This document shows, one piece after another, positions 1 through 9,396 of a stretch of DNA of 64,000 nucleotides. The first letter of the stretch is position 1. Each line of letters opens with the position of its first letter. The position numbers and the translations under genes are program-made. The notes under the pieces are model-generated. The model saw only the letters and a program-made list of their open reading frames with translations, was not told the origin of the DNA and did not search any database. Origin of the DNA: Bradyrhizobium diazoefficiens (GTDB lineage: Bacteria > Pseudomonadota > Alphaproteobacteria > Rhizobiales > Xanthobacteraceae); contig NZ_JAFCJJ010000007.1 of NCBI RefSeq assembly GCF_018131015.1, positions 62,001 to 126,000 of the forward strand, read 5' to 3'.

Positions 1-603
1 CGGCAGGTTGGCGAGCAGCGGGGTGAGGAACAGCCCGGGCGCGATGGTCAGCACGCGGACGCCGAACTGCGCGAGCTCGCGCGCGATCGGCAGCGTCATG
101 CCGACGATGCCGCCCTTGGAGGCCGAATAGGCCGATTGCCCGATCTGGCCGTCATAGGCGGCGACGGAGGCCGTGTTGATGATGACGCCGCGCTCACCGC
201 TTGCCTGCGGCTCGAGCTTGGACATCTCGGCGGCTGCGAGACGCAGCATGTTGAAGGTGCCGATCAAATTGACCTTGATCACCTTGTCGAAATCGGCAAG
301 CGCCATCGGCCCGTCGCGGCCGACGACGCGCTTGGCGACGCCGATGCCGGCGCAATTGACCAGCACGCGCGCCGGGCCGTGGGCCTTGGTCGCCTGCGCG
401 ATCGCGGCTTCCGCGGAGGCGGCGTCGGAAACGTCGCAGGTCACCGCGACGCCCTTGATCTCGGCCGCGACCGTCTCGGCCAACTTGGCATTGAGATCGC
501 ACACCGCGACCTTCGCGCCCTGCGCCGCCAGCTTTCGCGCGGTTGCCGCGCCAAGCCCCGATGCGCCGCCGGTGACGATGACTGCCTGATCCTTCAACTG
601 CAT
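1..603 (-). CDS. SDR-family 3-hydroxyacyl-CoA dehydrogenase-like protein (partial, C-terminus off window)
   Basis: The first 201 codons of a classical short-chain dehydrogenase run off the left edge. Visible motifs are the NAD(P)-binding TGGASGLG near the N-terminus, NCAG in the middle and the catalytic YSASK tetrad motif. The overall look ([16 protein letters not shown] start) is that of the HSD10 / type 2 3-hydroxyacyl-CoA dehydrogenase group, which oxidises 3-hydroxyacyl-CoA with NAD. It follows the CoA ligase by 25 bp on the same strand, so it is probably the third gene of the ECH-ligase-SDR operon. I infer a role in beta-oxidation-like shortening of a phenylpropenoyl-CoA side chain; the substrate is not proven by sequence. 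Confidence 0.85.
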   Translation of the reverse strand, partial: MQLKDQAVIVTGGASGLGAATARKLAAQGAKVAVCDLNAKLAETVAAEIKGVAVTCDVSDAASAEAAIAQATKAHGPARVLVNCAGIGVAKRVVGRDGPMALADFDKVIKVNLIGTFNMLRLAAAEMSKLEPQASGERGVIINTASVAAYDGQIGQSAYSASKGGIVGMTLPIARELAQFGVRVLTIAPGLFLTPLLANLP

Positions 604-628
604 GGCGCTCTCCTGTGGCGACGGTTTT

Positions 629-2512
629 TCAAGTGACCGATATCACGCGGTCCGGTGGATTGGCGGCGTAGAGCTCGTCGATCACGTCGCTGCGATGCTC
701 GAGCACCGCGCGCTGGTTGATCGAGCCCTTGTCGGTGACCTCGCCCTTGTCGATCGACAGCGGCGTCTCCAGCAGGATCGCGCGCGTGATCCGCGTCGAG
801 GAGCCGGTCGCGGTGACCAGGAAACGCGTCAGGCGCTCGCGAAACGCCTCGCGCACCAGCCGGTCGCGCGCGGTGACGGTGAGATCGTCGGGCGGCAATG
901 TCGGGTTGATCAGGCGGCAGCCGTCGAGATCGAGCATGACGAGAGCGGAAATCTCGTCGCGGTTGATGCCGGCGATGACGACGTCGCGCACCAGCGGCGC
1001 GCAGGCCGCGACGAAACGCGCGCGCAGGGGACCGACGCTGACCCAGGTGCCGCTGGCGAGCTTGAAGTCCTCGCTGACGCGGCCGTCGAAATCGAAGCCG
1101 GCGTCGAAATTGTCCGGATCGGCCGGCTTGATCGCGTCGCCCATCTTGTAAAACCCTTCCTCGTCGAAGGATTTCGCGGTGATGTCGGGCTGGCGCCAGT
1201 AGCCGGGCATCACGTTCGGGCCCTTGGCGCGGACCTCGAGCTTGCCGTTGTTCGGAACCAGCTTGGCGTCGTTGCCCGACACCGGCAGGCCGACATGGCC
1301 GGAGCGGCTGGTGCGCGGATTGACCGACATGAAGAACGGCGCGGTCTCGGTCGCGCCAAGGCCGGTCAGCATGGGCACGCGATAGCCTTTTTCCTTCACC
1401 GCAAGCTCGTCGAGGCTGTTCCAGACGAAGGGCGAGAGCGCTGCGCCCGAGAAGAACATCGCGTGCAGGCGGTCGAAGAATTTTGCGCGCAGGGCCTGGT
1501 CGTCGCGCAAGTACGGCAGCAGCGATTCGTAGCCCTTGGGGACGTTGAAATAGACCGTCGGCGAAATCTCCCGGAGATTGCGCACGGTCTCCTCGATGCC
1601 GCCCGGCATCGGCTTGCCGGCGTCCAGATACATCGAGCCGCCATTGTAGAGCGTCAGCCCGATATTGTGGTTGCCGCCAAAGGTGTGGTTCCAGGGCAGC
1701 CAGTCGATGATGACGGGCGGTTCGTCCTTGAGGAAGGCGAGCGTCTCGCGCAACATCACCTGGTTGGCGCAGATCATGCGCTGGGTGTTGATGACGGCCT
1801 TGGGATTGCCGGTCGATCCCGATGTCAGCAGGAACTTTGCGATCGTGTCGGGACCGATTTTCTCGTGCATCGCGTCGAGATCGCTGCGGAGCGGCGTCGC
1901 CATGAGGTCGGCGAGCTGCGTGACGTCGCGGCCCGGCACGGTGCCGTAAGACGCGGCGATCTCGGTGCCGAGCGAGACATTGGCGGTGAGCGCGTCCGCG
2001 AACTTGCCGGCGTCGTCGGCGAAGACGAGGCCGGGCGTCAGCAGCTTCATCAGGTAGGAGAGCTTGCCGTAGTCCTTCGACACCAGCGAATAGGCCGGCG
2101 ATACCGGGCAGAACGGGATGCCGGCATAAAGCGCGCCGAAGGCGACCAGCGCATGGTCGATCGAATTGCCGGAGAGGATCACGACCGGCCGCTCGGCCGA
2201 CAGGCCGCGCCTGATCAGGCTTGACGCGATGTGGCGGCTCGCGATGAGCAGTTCGGCGTAGGTGATCTTGCGCCAGCCGCGGCCGCCTTCGCGCTCCGCC
2301 ATGAAGACGCGATCCGGCGTCGCCTTGGCCCAGTGATGCAGGCGGTCGGTGATGCGGACGGGGTATTCCCCGAGCGGCTGCCTGGGCCGCAGGTAGATCG
2401 TGCCGTCGTCGCGGCGCTCGATCGTGATGGCGGGATCGCCGAACGAGATCGGCCGCAGCGGAGAAGTGCTCGCGCCGCGCTCTGTGCTGGGAGAGGACGG
2501 CAGCGCATTCAT
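629..2512 (-). CDS. Feruloyl-CoA synthetase-like AMP-forming acid:CoA ligase
   Basis: The protein has 627 residues and belongs to the ANL adenylating superfamily: [11 protein letters not shown] (P-loop/A3), GLGATETAP (A5), and MGDAI...[13 protein letters not shown] (A7-A8). The length, the absence of the usual acyl-CoA synthetase N-terminal extension and the FDGR.SEDFK motif fit the feruloyl-CoA synthase group, which activates ferulate, p-coumarate or caffeate to CoA thioesters in the cytoplasm. I chose the ATG at 2512 because it overlaps the upstream hydratase stop by 4 bp (ATGA), which implies translational coupling. A longer reading to 3040 merely runs antisense-in-frame through the hydratase gene. 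Substrate specificity is inferred from family resemblance and from pobA nearby. Confidence 0.85.
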   Translation of the reverse strand: MNALPSSPSTERGASTSPLRPISFGDPAITIERRDDGTIYLRPRQPLGEYPVRITDRLHHWAKATPDRVFMAEREGGRGWRKITYAELLIASRHIASSLIRRGLSAERPVVILSGNSIDHALVAFGALYAGIPFCPVSPAYSLVSKDYGKLSYLMKLLTPGLVFADDAGKFADALTANVSLGTEIAASYGTVPGRDVTQLADLMATPLRSDLDAMHEKIGPDTIAKFLLTSGSTGNPKAVINTQRMICANQVMLRETLAFLKDEPPVIIDWLPWNHTFGGNHNIGLTLYNGGSMYLDAGKPMPGGIEETVRNLREISPTVYFNVPKGYESLLPYLRDDQALRAKFFDRLHAMFFSGAALSPFVWNSLDELAVKEKGYRVPMLTGLGATETAPFFMSVNPRTSRSGHVGLPVSGNDAKLVPNNGKLEVRAKGPNVMPGYWRQPDITAKSFDEEGFYKMGDAIKPADPDNFDAGFDFDGRVSEDFKLASGTWVSVGPLRARFVAACAPLVRDVVIAGINRDEISALVMLDLDGCRLINPTLPPDDLTVTARDRLVREAFRERLTRFLVTATGSSTRITRAILLETPLSIDKGEVTDKGSINQRAVLEHRSDVIDELYAANPPDRVISVT

Positions 2513-3306
2513 GACTTCGGCTTCACCTTGGCGGTCTTGTGCTCGAGGAATTCGCGGATCCGGCGCTTGGCCTCCTTGTCGCTCTGGGCGACGGTGGCCA
2601 TCAGCGATTCCATCAGCAGGCCGGTCTGCGGATTGGCCTCGGCGATCATCGGCAGCGCCTGCAGCACGGCGAAATTCGTCAGGGGCGCGTTGGCCGCGAT
2701 CTTGGTCGCAAGCTCCAGCGCCTTGGGCAAGCCGTTGCCGGCCTCCGTCACATATTGCGCAAAGCCGTAGGAGGCGCCTTCGGTCGCGCTGTAGACGCGC
2801 CCCGTCAGCATCATGTCCATCATGCGGGCGACGCCGATCAGACGCGGCAGCCGCACGGAGCCGCCGCCGCCGACGAAGATGCCGCGCTGTCCCTCGGGCA
2901 GGGCGAAATAGCTCGAGGGCTCGGCGACGCGGATATGCGCCGCGCAGGCGAGCTCGAGGCCGCCGCCGATCACGGCGCCCCTGAGCGCTGCGATCACGGG
3001 CACGCGGCTGTACTGGATGCGGTCGAACACCCGGTGCCACATCTGCGAGTGCAGGAGGCCGCCGGTGGCGTCGTGGTCGGTCAGCTCGGAGAGATCGAGG
3101 CCGGAGGAGAAATGGTCACCGATGCCGTGGATGACGACGGCGCCGATCTCCTCGGGCAGGGACGCAAAGCACTCGCCGATTTCCAGGATGATGCCGTCGT
3201 TGAGCGCATTGCGCTTGGCCGGCCGGTTCAGACCCACGGTCAGAACCCGGTCCACCCGCTCGATCCGGAGCAGCCCTGAGGCGGTCTCGGCGTTTCCTTG
3301 TGTCAT
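2509..3306 (-). CDS. Enoyl-CoA hydratase / crotonase family protein
   Basis: This 265-residue crotonase-fold enzyme keeps the oxyanion-hole segment and the two acidic residues expected for hydratases: GGGLELA (first Glu) and ALPEGQ (second Glu). It is the promoter-proximal gene of an operon with the feruloyl-CoA synthetase-like ligase and an SDR. Together these three steps would activate, hydrate and oxidise a cinnamoyl-type side chain. It does not closely resemble the 4-hydroxycinnamoyl-CoA hydratase/lyase family, so I favour a beta-oxidative over a one-step retro-aldol route (inference). A palindrome lies 20-34 bp upstream of the start codon. Confidence 0.85.
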   Translation of the reverse strand: MTQGNAETASGLLRIERVDRVLTVGLNRPAKRNALNDGIILEIGECFASLPEEIGAVVIHGIGDHFSSGLDLSELTDHDATGGLLHSQMWHRVFDRIQYSRVPVIAALRGAVIGGGLELACAAHIRVAEPSSYFALPEGQRGIFVGGGGSVRLPRLIGVARMMDMMLTGRVYSATEGASYGFAQYVTEAGNGLPKALELATKIAANAPLTNFAVLQALPMIAEANPQTGLLMESLMATVAQSDKEAKRRIREFLEHKTAKVKPKS

Positions 3307-3325
3307 TTGCGTCCTTGTCAGAATA

Positions 3326-3340
3326 GTTATGTTCTATAAC
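3326..3340. promoter_or_regulatory. Palindromic operator candidate upstream of the ECH-ligase-SDR operon
   Basis: The sequence GTTATGTTCTATAAC has perfect 5-bp arms (GTTAT/ATAAC) around a 5-bp spacer. It sits 20-34 bp upstream of the hydratase ATG, where a repressor would overlap the promoter or transcript start. MarR-type regulators of hydroxycinnamate operons bind AT-rich palindromes of this kind, but no marR gene is present in the window, so the regulator is unknown. Confidence 0.5.
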
Positions 3341-3412
3341 GAATTCTAGGGGAGTCAACAAGGAGGTCCTCGCAGGCTTCATCGGGCCGCGGGCGCAATG
3401 TGCAAGAACGGC

Positions 3413-3820
3413 TTAGGCTGCTTCTGTGATCATCTTCTTCGCAGCCTGTGCCAGCAGGCCCGAGCGCGTGTAGCCGTGAGCCTCGGCGTATTTGTCGATC
3501 TGCTCGAGCACGTCACCCGGCAAGGTGACATTGACGCGCACGATTTTTGGCTGGTCGTTCTTCACCGAAACCAGAATGGCGACGCCCGAGCGGTTCTCGG
3601 GATCCGACATGATCTCTTCGAGTGACGAAGGCTCCGGGACCGCTTCCCCGTCTTGCGCCATGCCTTCGAGGTGAAACGCCAGCGCTTCCTCGGCCATGTC
3701 GCGCGCTTCGTCGAGCGTGGTGCCAGCGGTCACGACGCCTGGCAGATCGGGAAACGAGACGCCGAAATCGCTGTCCGCATCCTTATGGATCAGACCGATG
3801 TAATGACGCACGGTGCTCAC
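3413..3820 (-). CDS. hicB: HicB-family antitoxin with C-terminal ribbon-helix-helix
   Basis: The protein has 135 residues. Residues about 6-55 (YIGLIHKDADSDFGVSFPDLPG, TLDEA, EALAFHLEGM) are the partial RNase H-like HicB fold that caps the toxin. Residues about 93-130 (RVNVTLPGDVLEQIDKYA...RSGLLAQAA) look like a ribbon-helix-helix DNA-binding domain. The start is a GTG that overlaps the hicA stop by 4 bp (GTGA), so translation is probably coupled. HicB antitoxins neutralise HicA and repress their own promoter; a palindrome at the hicA promoter fits that role. The toxin-first order is the usual hicAB order. Confidence 0.9.
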   Translation of the reverse strand: MSTVRHYIGLIHKDADSDFGVSFPDLPGVVTAGTTLDEARDMAEEALAFHLEGMAQDGEAVPEPSSLEEIMSDPENRSGVAILVSVKNDQPKIVRVNVTLPGDVLEQIDKYAEAHGYTRSGLLAQAAKKMITEAA

Positions 3821-4005
3821 CTCAGCTTCAGGTCCGATTGCTTTTCGATACTCTTCAGCGTTCCGGGCGGGATGTCCCGCTTCGGATGGGGGACGGTGAC
3901 GCGGCCCGTTTTCGCCGGGTGCTTGAATTGGACGTGGCTGCCTTTTTGAGCCACCTGGACCCAGCCATCCCTCTGAAGGGCCGAGATAATGTCCCGGCTA
4001 TTCAT
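3817..4005 (-). CDS. hicA: HicA-family mRNA interferase toxin
   Basis: This 62-residue protein is full length for HicA, which uses a dsRBD-like fold to cut mRNA independently of ribosomes. The catalytic histidine is in KGSHVQFKHP (His24), followed by VTVPHPKRDIPPGTLKSI, the conserved C-terminal half. All the residues expected for activity are visible, so the toxin looks intact. There is no Shine-Dalgarno sequence before the ATG, and the consensus promoter ends almost at the start codon, suggesting a leaderless transcript. Confidence 0.92.
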   Translation of the reverse strand: MNSRDIISALQRDGWVQVAQKGSHVQFKHPAKTGRVTVPHPKRDIPPGTLKSIEKQSDLKLR

Positions 4006-4007
4006 GG

Positions 4008-4023
4008 TGTGTATTTATACACA
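4008..4023. promoter_or_regulatory. Operator palindrome overlapping the hicAB -10 box
   Basis: TGTGTAT-TT-ATACACA has perfect 7-bp arms and covers the -10 element and the predicted start site of hicAB. This is where an autoregulating HicB ribbon-helix-helix protein would be expected to bind. Confidence 0.6.
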
Positions 4024-4041
4024 TCAGGCCGCGCCTGTCAA
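4014..4041 (-). promoter_or_regulatory. Sigma70-type promoter of hicAB, probably leaderless
   Basis: Read on the minus strand, TTGACA (4041-4036, perfect -35) is separated by 16 bp from TATAAA (4019-4014, -10). Transcription should start about 6-9 bp downstream, at 4008-4005, which is at or within three bases of the hicA ATG (4005). Confidence 0.65.
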
Positions 4042-4045
4042 TGGA

Positions 4046-4507
4046 TCAAACCACCTGGTGCACGTCGATTACGACACGGTCCGCGTGCCGGGCGGCTGAC
4101 GCGACAAAGATGTGCTCCATCAGCCAGCGATAGTTCTCGTGCCCGGTCTCGAACCGCGGCACGGTGCGGAAATAGATCAGCTTCGGATCGACCGGCTCGC
4201 CGCGCTTGAGCTTTCGCAGCAGCTCGACCGGGCCGAAGCGCATGCCCCTGTTCTCGACATAGACGGTGGCGCCGTCGTCGGTCTCGAAAGCGTATTTCGC
4301 CTCGAGGTCGATCAGCTCGTTGGGGCGGATGGTCTGGAAGTCGGCGCCGAGCGGCAGCACGCGGCCGCTGATCGCGCCCTTCACCTCGCCGCCGACGATC
4401 GGAATGATGCGGCGGACGCCGATGCCGGTCTCGCCGACTGTTACGACCTCGCCGATTTTGGCGGTGATGGTGAAGACGTATTTGGTCTCGAGCGTCGGGG
4501 TCGTCAT
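4046..4507 (-). CDS. DUF3237 domain-containing protein
   Basis: This 153-residue protein matches the DUF3237 family pattern (ETKYVFTITAKIG, GRVLPLGADFQTIRPN, YVENRGMRFG, YFRTVPRFETG). The family has a small beta-barrel fold and no well-established function. Some members sit in catabolic clusters, as here beside the TRAP transporter. I start at the ATG at 4507, because the longer reading to 4696 would translate through a long inverted repeat. Reading is convergent in context with nothing else, and it ends 40 bp from the hicA promoter. Confidence 0.8.
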   Translation of the reverse strand: MTTPTLETKYVFTITAKIGEVVTVGETGIGVRRIIPIVGGEVKGAISGRVLPLGADFQTIRPNELIDLEAKYAFETDDGATVYVENRGMRFGPVELLRKLKRGEPVDPKLIYFRTVPRFETGHENYRWLMEHIFVASAARHADRVVIDVHQVV

Positions 4508-4541
4508 CGCTTGTCTCCAATCTATGGCGTCAAGCGCGGTG

Positions 4542-4678
4542 CCCCTCCTTCTCCCCTTGTGGGAGAAGGTGGCGCGAAGCGCCGGATGAGGGGTATCTCT
4601 CCACATGTGAGTGCGTGGAGAGATACCCCTCACCCGTCTCGCTTCGCGAGCCACCCTCTCCCACAAGGGGAGAGGGGA
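4542..4678. repeat. Long palindromic intergenic repeat (about 64-bp arms)
   Basis: The left arm (4542-4604) and right arm (4615-4678) are near-perfect reverse complements, both containing CCTTGTGGGAGA and GAGGGGTATCTCTCCAC, around a loop of about 10 bp. It would form a very stable hairpin in RNA from either strand. It lies between dctM and the DUF3237 gene and may act as a bidirectional transcription or mRNA-stability element. Confidence 0.85.
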
Positions 4679-4703
4679 AGACAGCGCGTCGTTCATGCGC
4701 CTC

Positions 4704-6023
4704 TCAATGCGCCATCATCCGCGTCGGCAGCCAGGTCGCCAGCAGCGGGAAGGCGATCAGGATCACCAGGCGCACGAGGTCGGTGGCCACGAACGGGATC
4801 ACGCCCTTGAAGATCGTGGAGAAGGAGACGTCCTTCACCACGCTCTTGATGACAAAGACGTTCATCCCGACCGGCGGGTGGATCAGGCCGAGCTCGACGG
4901 TCATCACGATGATGACGCCGAACCAGATCGGATCAAAGCCAAGGTGCATGATCACGGGGAAGATGATCGGCACGGTGAGGATGATCATCGCCATGGCGTC
5001 CATCAGGCAGCCGAGCACGAGATACATCACCATGATCAGCGCCAGCACGCCGTAGGGGCCGAGGCCGAGGCCGGTGAGGAATTCCGTCACCTTCTGCGGG
5101 GTCTGGGTCACCGTGAGGAAATAGCCGAAGATCAGCGCGCCGATCAGCACCGTGAACACGGCGGCCGCGGTGCGGGTGGCCTGCAGCAGCGAGGCCAGCA
5201 CCTTCTCGCGGTCGAGCCGTCCGGTGACCACGCCGATGATGAAGGCGCCGGCCGCGCCGACGCCGCCGGCTTCCGTCGGGGTGAAGCGCGGCAGGAAGGG
5301 CAGGCCGTAGAGGCCGCCGATGACGAAGACGAACAGCAGCACCGGCGCCCAGATGTCCTTCAATCCGGCGAAACGCTCGCGCCAGGGCAGCACCTTGCCT
5401 TTGGGCAGGAAGTCCGGCCGGAAATAGCCGATCAGGCCGATCGTGATCATGTACATGGTCATCGCCAAGAGGCCCGGAATGATGCCGGCGATGAAGAGCT
5501 TGCCGATGTCCTGCTCGGTGATGATGCCGTAGACGGCGAGCACGGTGGAGGGCGGCAGCATCGCCCCCAGCGTGCCGCCGGCCGCGATCACGCCGGTCGC
5601 GAACGACTGCGGATAGCCGAAGCGGCGCATCTCGGGATAGGCGACGGCGGAGAAGGTGGCAGCCGTTGCAACCGACGAGCCACAGATCGCGGCAAAGCCG
5701 CCGCAGGCGCCGACGGTGGCGATGCCGAGGCCGCCGCGCAGATGCCCGACGAAGCCGTTGGCGGCGCGGAATAGCTCGCGGCTCATGCCGGAATTGCTGA
5801 CGAAGGAGCCCATCAGCAGAAACATCGGGATGACGCCGAACGTATAGTCGGTGACCGTGCGCATCGAGGTCTGGCCGACCAGCTTGAGCGCCGCCGTCCC
5901 GTTGACGAGATAGGCGAAACCGGAGACGCCGACGAGGCCCATGGCCATGCCGACGGGCACGCGCAGCAGCATCAGGACGAAGAGGGAAACGAAGCCGATT
6001 ACGGCGACGGCATCGGTGCTCAT
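4704..6023 (-). CDS. dctM: TRAP transporter large permease subunit (DctM family)
   Basis: This 439-residue, very hydrophobic protein has the DctM pattern of about 12 membrane segments with GGTLGAMLPPSTVLAVYG and IHPPVGMNVFVIKS, the paired re-entrant-loop motifs of the DctM/IT superfamily. DctM moves the substrate across the inner membrane using a sodium gradient. It starts 2 bp after the dctQ stop. With dctP and dctQ it forms a complete transporter. The divergent neighbour pobA suggests a substrate such as 4-hydroxybenzoate or a related aromatic acid, by analogy with aromatic-acid TRAP systems of Rhodopseudomonas (inference). Confidence 0.92.
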   Translation of the reverse strand: MSTDAVAVIGFVSLFVLMLLRVPVGMAMGLVGVSGFAYLVNGTAALKLVGQTSMRTVTDYTFGVIPMFLLMGSFVSNSGMSRELFRAANGFVGHLRGGLGIATVGACGGFAAICGSSVATAATFSAVAYPEMRRFGYPQSFATGVIAAGGTLGAMLPPSTVLAVYGIITEQDIGKLFIAGIIPGLLAMTMYMITIGLIGYFRPDFLPKGKVLPWRERFAGLKDIWAPVLLFVFVIGGLYGLPFLPRFTPTEAGGVGAAGAFIIGVVTGRLDREKVLASLLQATRTAAAVFTVLIGALIFGYFLTVTQTPQKVTEFLTGLGLGPYGVLALIMVMYLVLGCLMDAMAMIILTVPIIFPVIMHLGFDPIWFGVIIVMTVELGLIHPPVGMNVFVIKSVVKDVSFSTIFKGVIPFVATDLVRLVILIAFPLLATWLPTRMMAH

Positions 6024-6025
6024 GA

Positions 6026-6562
6026 TTACTCCGTCGCCTTCAGCTTGGGGTCGTGCATGTCTTCGGGATGGAAGATCAGGCGGTAGGTGCGGATCGCGAT
6101 CAGCAGCACGGCGGAGACGTCGCCGATCCAGGCGATCGCGAAGAACGGCCAGGTCGGCATGTGCATGTCGAAGGTCAGGACGTTGTCGTTATAGGTGCCG
6201 CGCACCTTGTCGAACAAGGTCCAAGTCTGCACCGTGACGACGAACAGCAGCACCAGCGTCGCGAACACGTCGATCCAGCGCTGGTAGCGCGGCCCGACAT
6301 TGCCCCAGACCAGGTCCACCGTGATGTGGGTGCCGCGATAGGAGGTCGCCGCGATGCCCCAGAAGATCAGGATGCCGAGCAGCATGCGGCCGATGTCGAA
6401 AGAGTCGGGGATCGAATAGTTCAGCGTGTTGCGCAACAGCACCGACAGGAAGATGTCGAGCGCGACGATGCCGACGAAGCCGGCCGCGATCCATTCGATG
6501 GAGTCGATGACGCGATCCATCCATCGGCGCTTTGCGGGAGGTGTTCCGTCGAGTGCTGTCAT
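6026..6562 (-). CDS. dctQ: TRAP transporter small permease subunit (DctQ family)
   Basis: This 178-residue protein has four predicted membrane segments, beginning with WIAAGFVGIVALDIFLSVLLRN and LLGILIFWGIAATSYRGTHITVDL, typical of DctQ. DctQ is the small membrane partner of DctM. The start at 6562 (MTALDGTPPAKRRW) is preferred; the reading frame further upstream to 6718 encodes only repeat-derived, arginine-rich sequence. A repeat of about 170 bp separates it from dctP. Confidence 0.88.
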   Translation of the reverse strand: MTALDGTPPAKRRWMDRVIDSIEWIAAGFVGIVALDIFLSVLLRNTLNYSIPDSFDIGRMLLGILIFWGIAATSYRGTHITVDLVWGNVGPRYQRWIDVFATLVLLFVVTVQTWTLFDKVRGTYNDNVLTFDMHMPTWPFFAIAWIGDVSAVLLIAIRTYRLIFHPEDMHDPKLKATE

Positions 6563-6593
6563 CGTTCGATCTCTATTCCGGCGGCGGCTCCTC

Positions 6594-6763
6594 GCCTCTC
6601 CCCGCGTGCGGGGAGAGGCCGACACACTCGGCGGCGCACTCGCGCGCCTGAGCGTGGCGGGTGAGGGGGACTCTCCGCGAGTCCAACTGTCACCATCTTT
6701 GCGGACGCAGCCCCTCACCCCAACCCTCTCCCCGCAAGGACGGGGAGAGGGGGGAGGAGAGGC
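6594..6763. repeat. Composite palindromic repeat between dctP and dctQ
   Basis: This segment contains hairpins CCTCTCCCCG-CGTG-CGGGGAGAGG and CCCTCTCCCCGCAAGGACGGGGAGAGGG, with GGTGAGGGGGACTCTCCGCGAGTC between them. It shares long identical blocks with the repeats at 33048-33197 and 46593-46739. Sitting inside the TRAP operon, it should appear as stem-loops 3' of dctP in the mRNA. Confidence 0.85.
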
Positions 6764-6779
6764 CGATCGCGTCGCGGCC

Positions 6780-7796
6780 TTACTCCGCCAGCGCGTTGTA
6801 CTTCTTCAGCGACGCCTTCAAGTCCGCAAGTGCGGCGTCCGGGTCGGCGCCGGCCTTCCTGGCGCCCTCGGCCCAGGTCTTGACCAGCGGATCGGCGGCC
6901 TTCTTCCAGGCCGCGGTCTGCTCCGCCGTCAGCTTGTAGACCTCGTGACCCTGCTCGGCCTTCACCTTGTCGATGCCGGCGTCCTCGAACTTGCCCCAGT
7001 GCTCGCCGACCTGGCCCGCCATCTCGGTCGAGCAGTTCTTGTCGATCGCCGCCTTCTGCTTGTCGGACATCGCATTGTACTTGTCCTTGTTCATCACGAA
7101 CACGAAGGTCGTGACGTAGAGCGGCGCGTCCATATCGTACTTGGTCACCTTGTCGATGCCGAACAGCACCAGCGAGCCCCAGGGGAAGGTGACGCCGTCG
7201 GCGACGCCGCGCTCGATGATGTCGCGCACTTCCGGCGCCGAGGACTGCACGTTGGTGCCGCCGAGCGAGGTGACGAAGTTCGCCATGGTGGCGTGCGCCG
7301 GGCGGATCTTCATGCCCTTGACGTCCTCCGGCACCACGATCTTCTTGGTGCGGGAGTGGAAGGAGGACGGCGAGTGGACGAAGGCGAGGCAGTACTTGAC
7401 GTCCTTCATCTCCTTCTCGGCGTATTTGCGGTACCAGGCGTCGAGGCCTGCCGAACCGCCCTTGGCGTCCGAGACCAGGAACGGCAGTTCGCCGGCTCCG
7501 ATGATCGGGAAGCGGCCGGGCTGGTAGCCGGGATTGACATAGGTCACGTCGGCGATGCCGTCGCGCGCCATGTCGTAATGGTCAAAAGCCTTGCCGAGCT
7601 GCTGGGCCGGAAACACCTTGCCCGTGATGGTGCCGCCGGAATCCTTGTTCACCGCGGCGACCCAGTCCTCCAGGGATTTTTGCAGCGGGTGCGACGCCGG
7701 CACCCAGTGCGAAACCTTCAGGTCGACGGTCTTGTCCTGCGCGAACGCAGGGCTCACGCTTGCTGCCAGCAGCAACGCCAGCCACGTTTTCTTCAT
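6780..7796 (-). CDS. dctP: TRAP transporter substrate-binding protein (DctP family)
   Basis: This 338-residue protein has a clear Sec signal peptide (MKKTWLALLLAASVSPAFA, cut before QD) and the DctP pattern: SHWVPASHP near the N-terminus, and GMKIRPAHATMANFVTSLGG around the conserved substrate-binding arginine in KIRP. It binds the substrate in the periplasm and delivers it to DctQM. The ATG at 7796 is chosen because the signal peptide starts there; an upstream in-frame start at 7856 would add a non-signal leader. The gene is divergent from pobA, with two palindromes between them. Confidence 0.9.
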   Translation of the reverse strand: MKKTWLALLLAASVSPAFAQDKTVDLKVSHWVPASHPLQKSLEDWVAAVNKDSGGTITGKVFPAQQLGKAFDHYDMARDGIADVTYVNPGYQPGRFPIIGAGELPFLVSDAKGGSAGLDAWYRKYAEKEMKDVKYCLAFVHSPSSFHSRTKKIVVPEDVKGMKIRPAHATMANFVTSLGGTNVQSSAPEVRDIIERGVADGVTFPWGSLVLFGIDKVTKYDMDAPLYVTTFVFVMNKDKYNAMSDKQKAAIDKNCSTEMAGQVGEHWGKFEDAGIDKVKAEQGHEVYKLTAEQTAAWKKAADPLVKTWAEGARKAGADPDAALADLKASLKKYNALAE

Positions 7797-7845
7797 CACG
7801 CGTCTCTCCCTCTTTGTGACGGCGGGCTTCGATGGCCCGGTCTCG

Positions 7846-7865
7846 TTAGTTAACATGTTATCTAA
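7846..7865. promoter_or_regulatory. Operator palindrome in the dctP promoter region
   Basis: TTAGTTAACATGTTATCTAA contains a perfect 10-bp palindrome (TAACATGTTA, 7851-7860) with flanking TTAG/CTAA arms; only one base pair of the 20-bp dyad is mismatched. It lies 50-69 bp upstream of the dctP ATG and could bind a dimeric repressor or activator of the transporter. Confidence 0.5.
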
Positions 7866-7961
7866 TTGGCCGGCGCGTTCAAGCCGGAACTGGCGCGCAA
7901 CCTTGCCGCATCCTCTACGTCAGCCATGTTGCATGGATTTGTCGCGGCTACGGCGACGTAG

Positions 7962-9233
<1,272 letters not shown>

Positions 9234-9320
9234 CAATCGCTGTCATCACCCGCGAATCGCGGGGCATGACACCGGTCGTGACGCAACCGCGCCGCCCGTT
9301 TCAAACGCCCGCGCAAATAC

Positions 9321-9331
9321 AGTTTAAAACT
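9321..9331. promoter_or_regulatory. Small AT-rich palindrome upstream of the thioesterase gene
   Basis: AGTTTAAAACT is a perfect 11-bp dyad in a GC-rich intergenic region, 66 bp before the PaaI-like gene. It may be a regulator site; the surrounding 9234-9300 is a degraded piece of the CATGCCCCG-type repeat. Confidence 0.25.
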
Positions 9332-9396
9332 TTGTAGGTGGTGAAACCGTCATCCGCATCGCGTTCAATGCCGTCGACCAGCAACGTGAGAGAGCC

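Noticed and set aside
4508..4696. N-terminal extension of the DUF3237 gene.
   Set aside because: The extra residues translate one arm of an inverted repeat; the family starts at MTTPTLETKY.
6563..6718. N-terminal extension of dctQ.
   Set aside because: It is repeat-derived, Arg-rich and would put a hydrophilic leader before the first DctQ helix.
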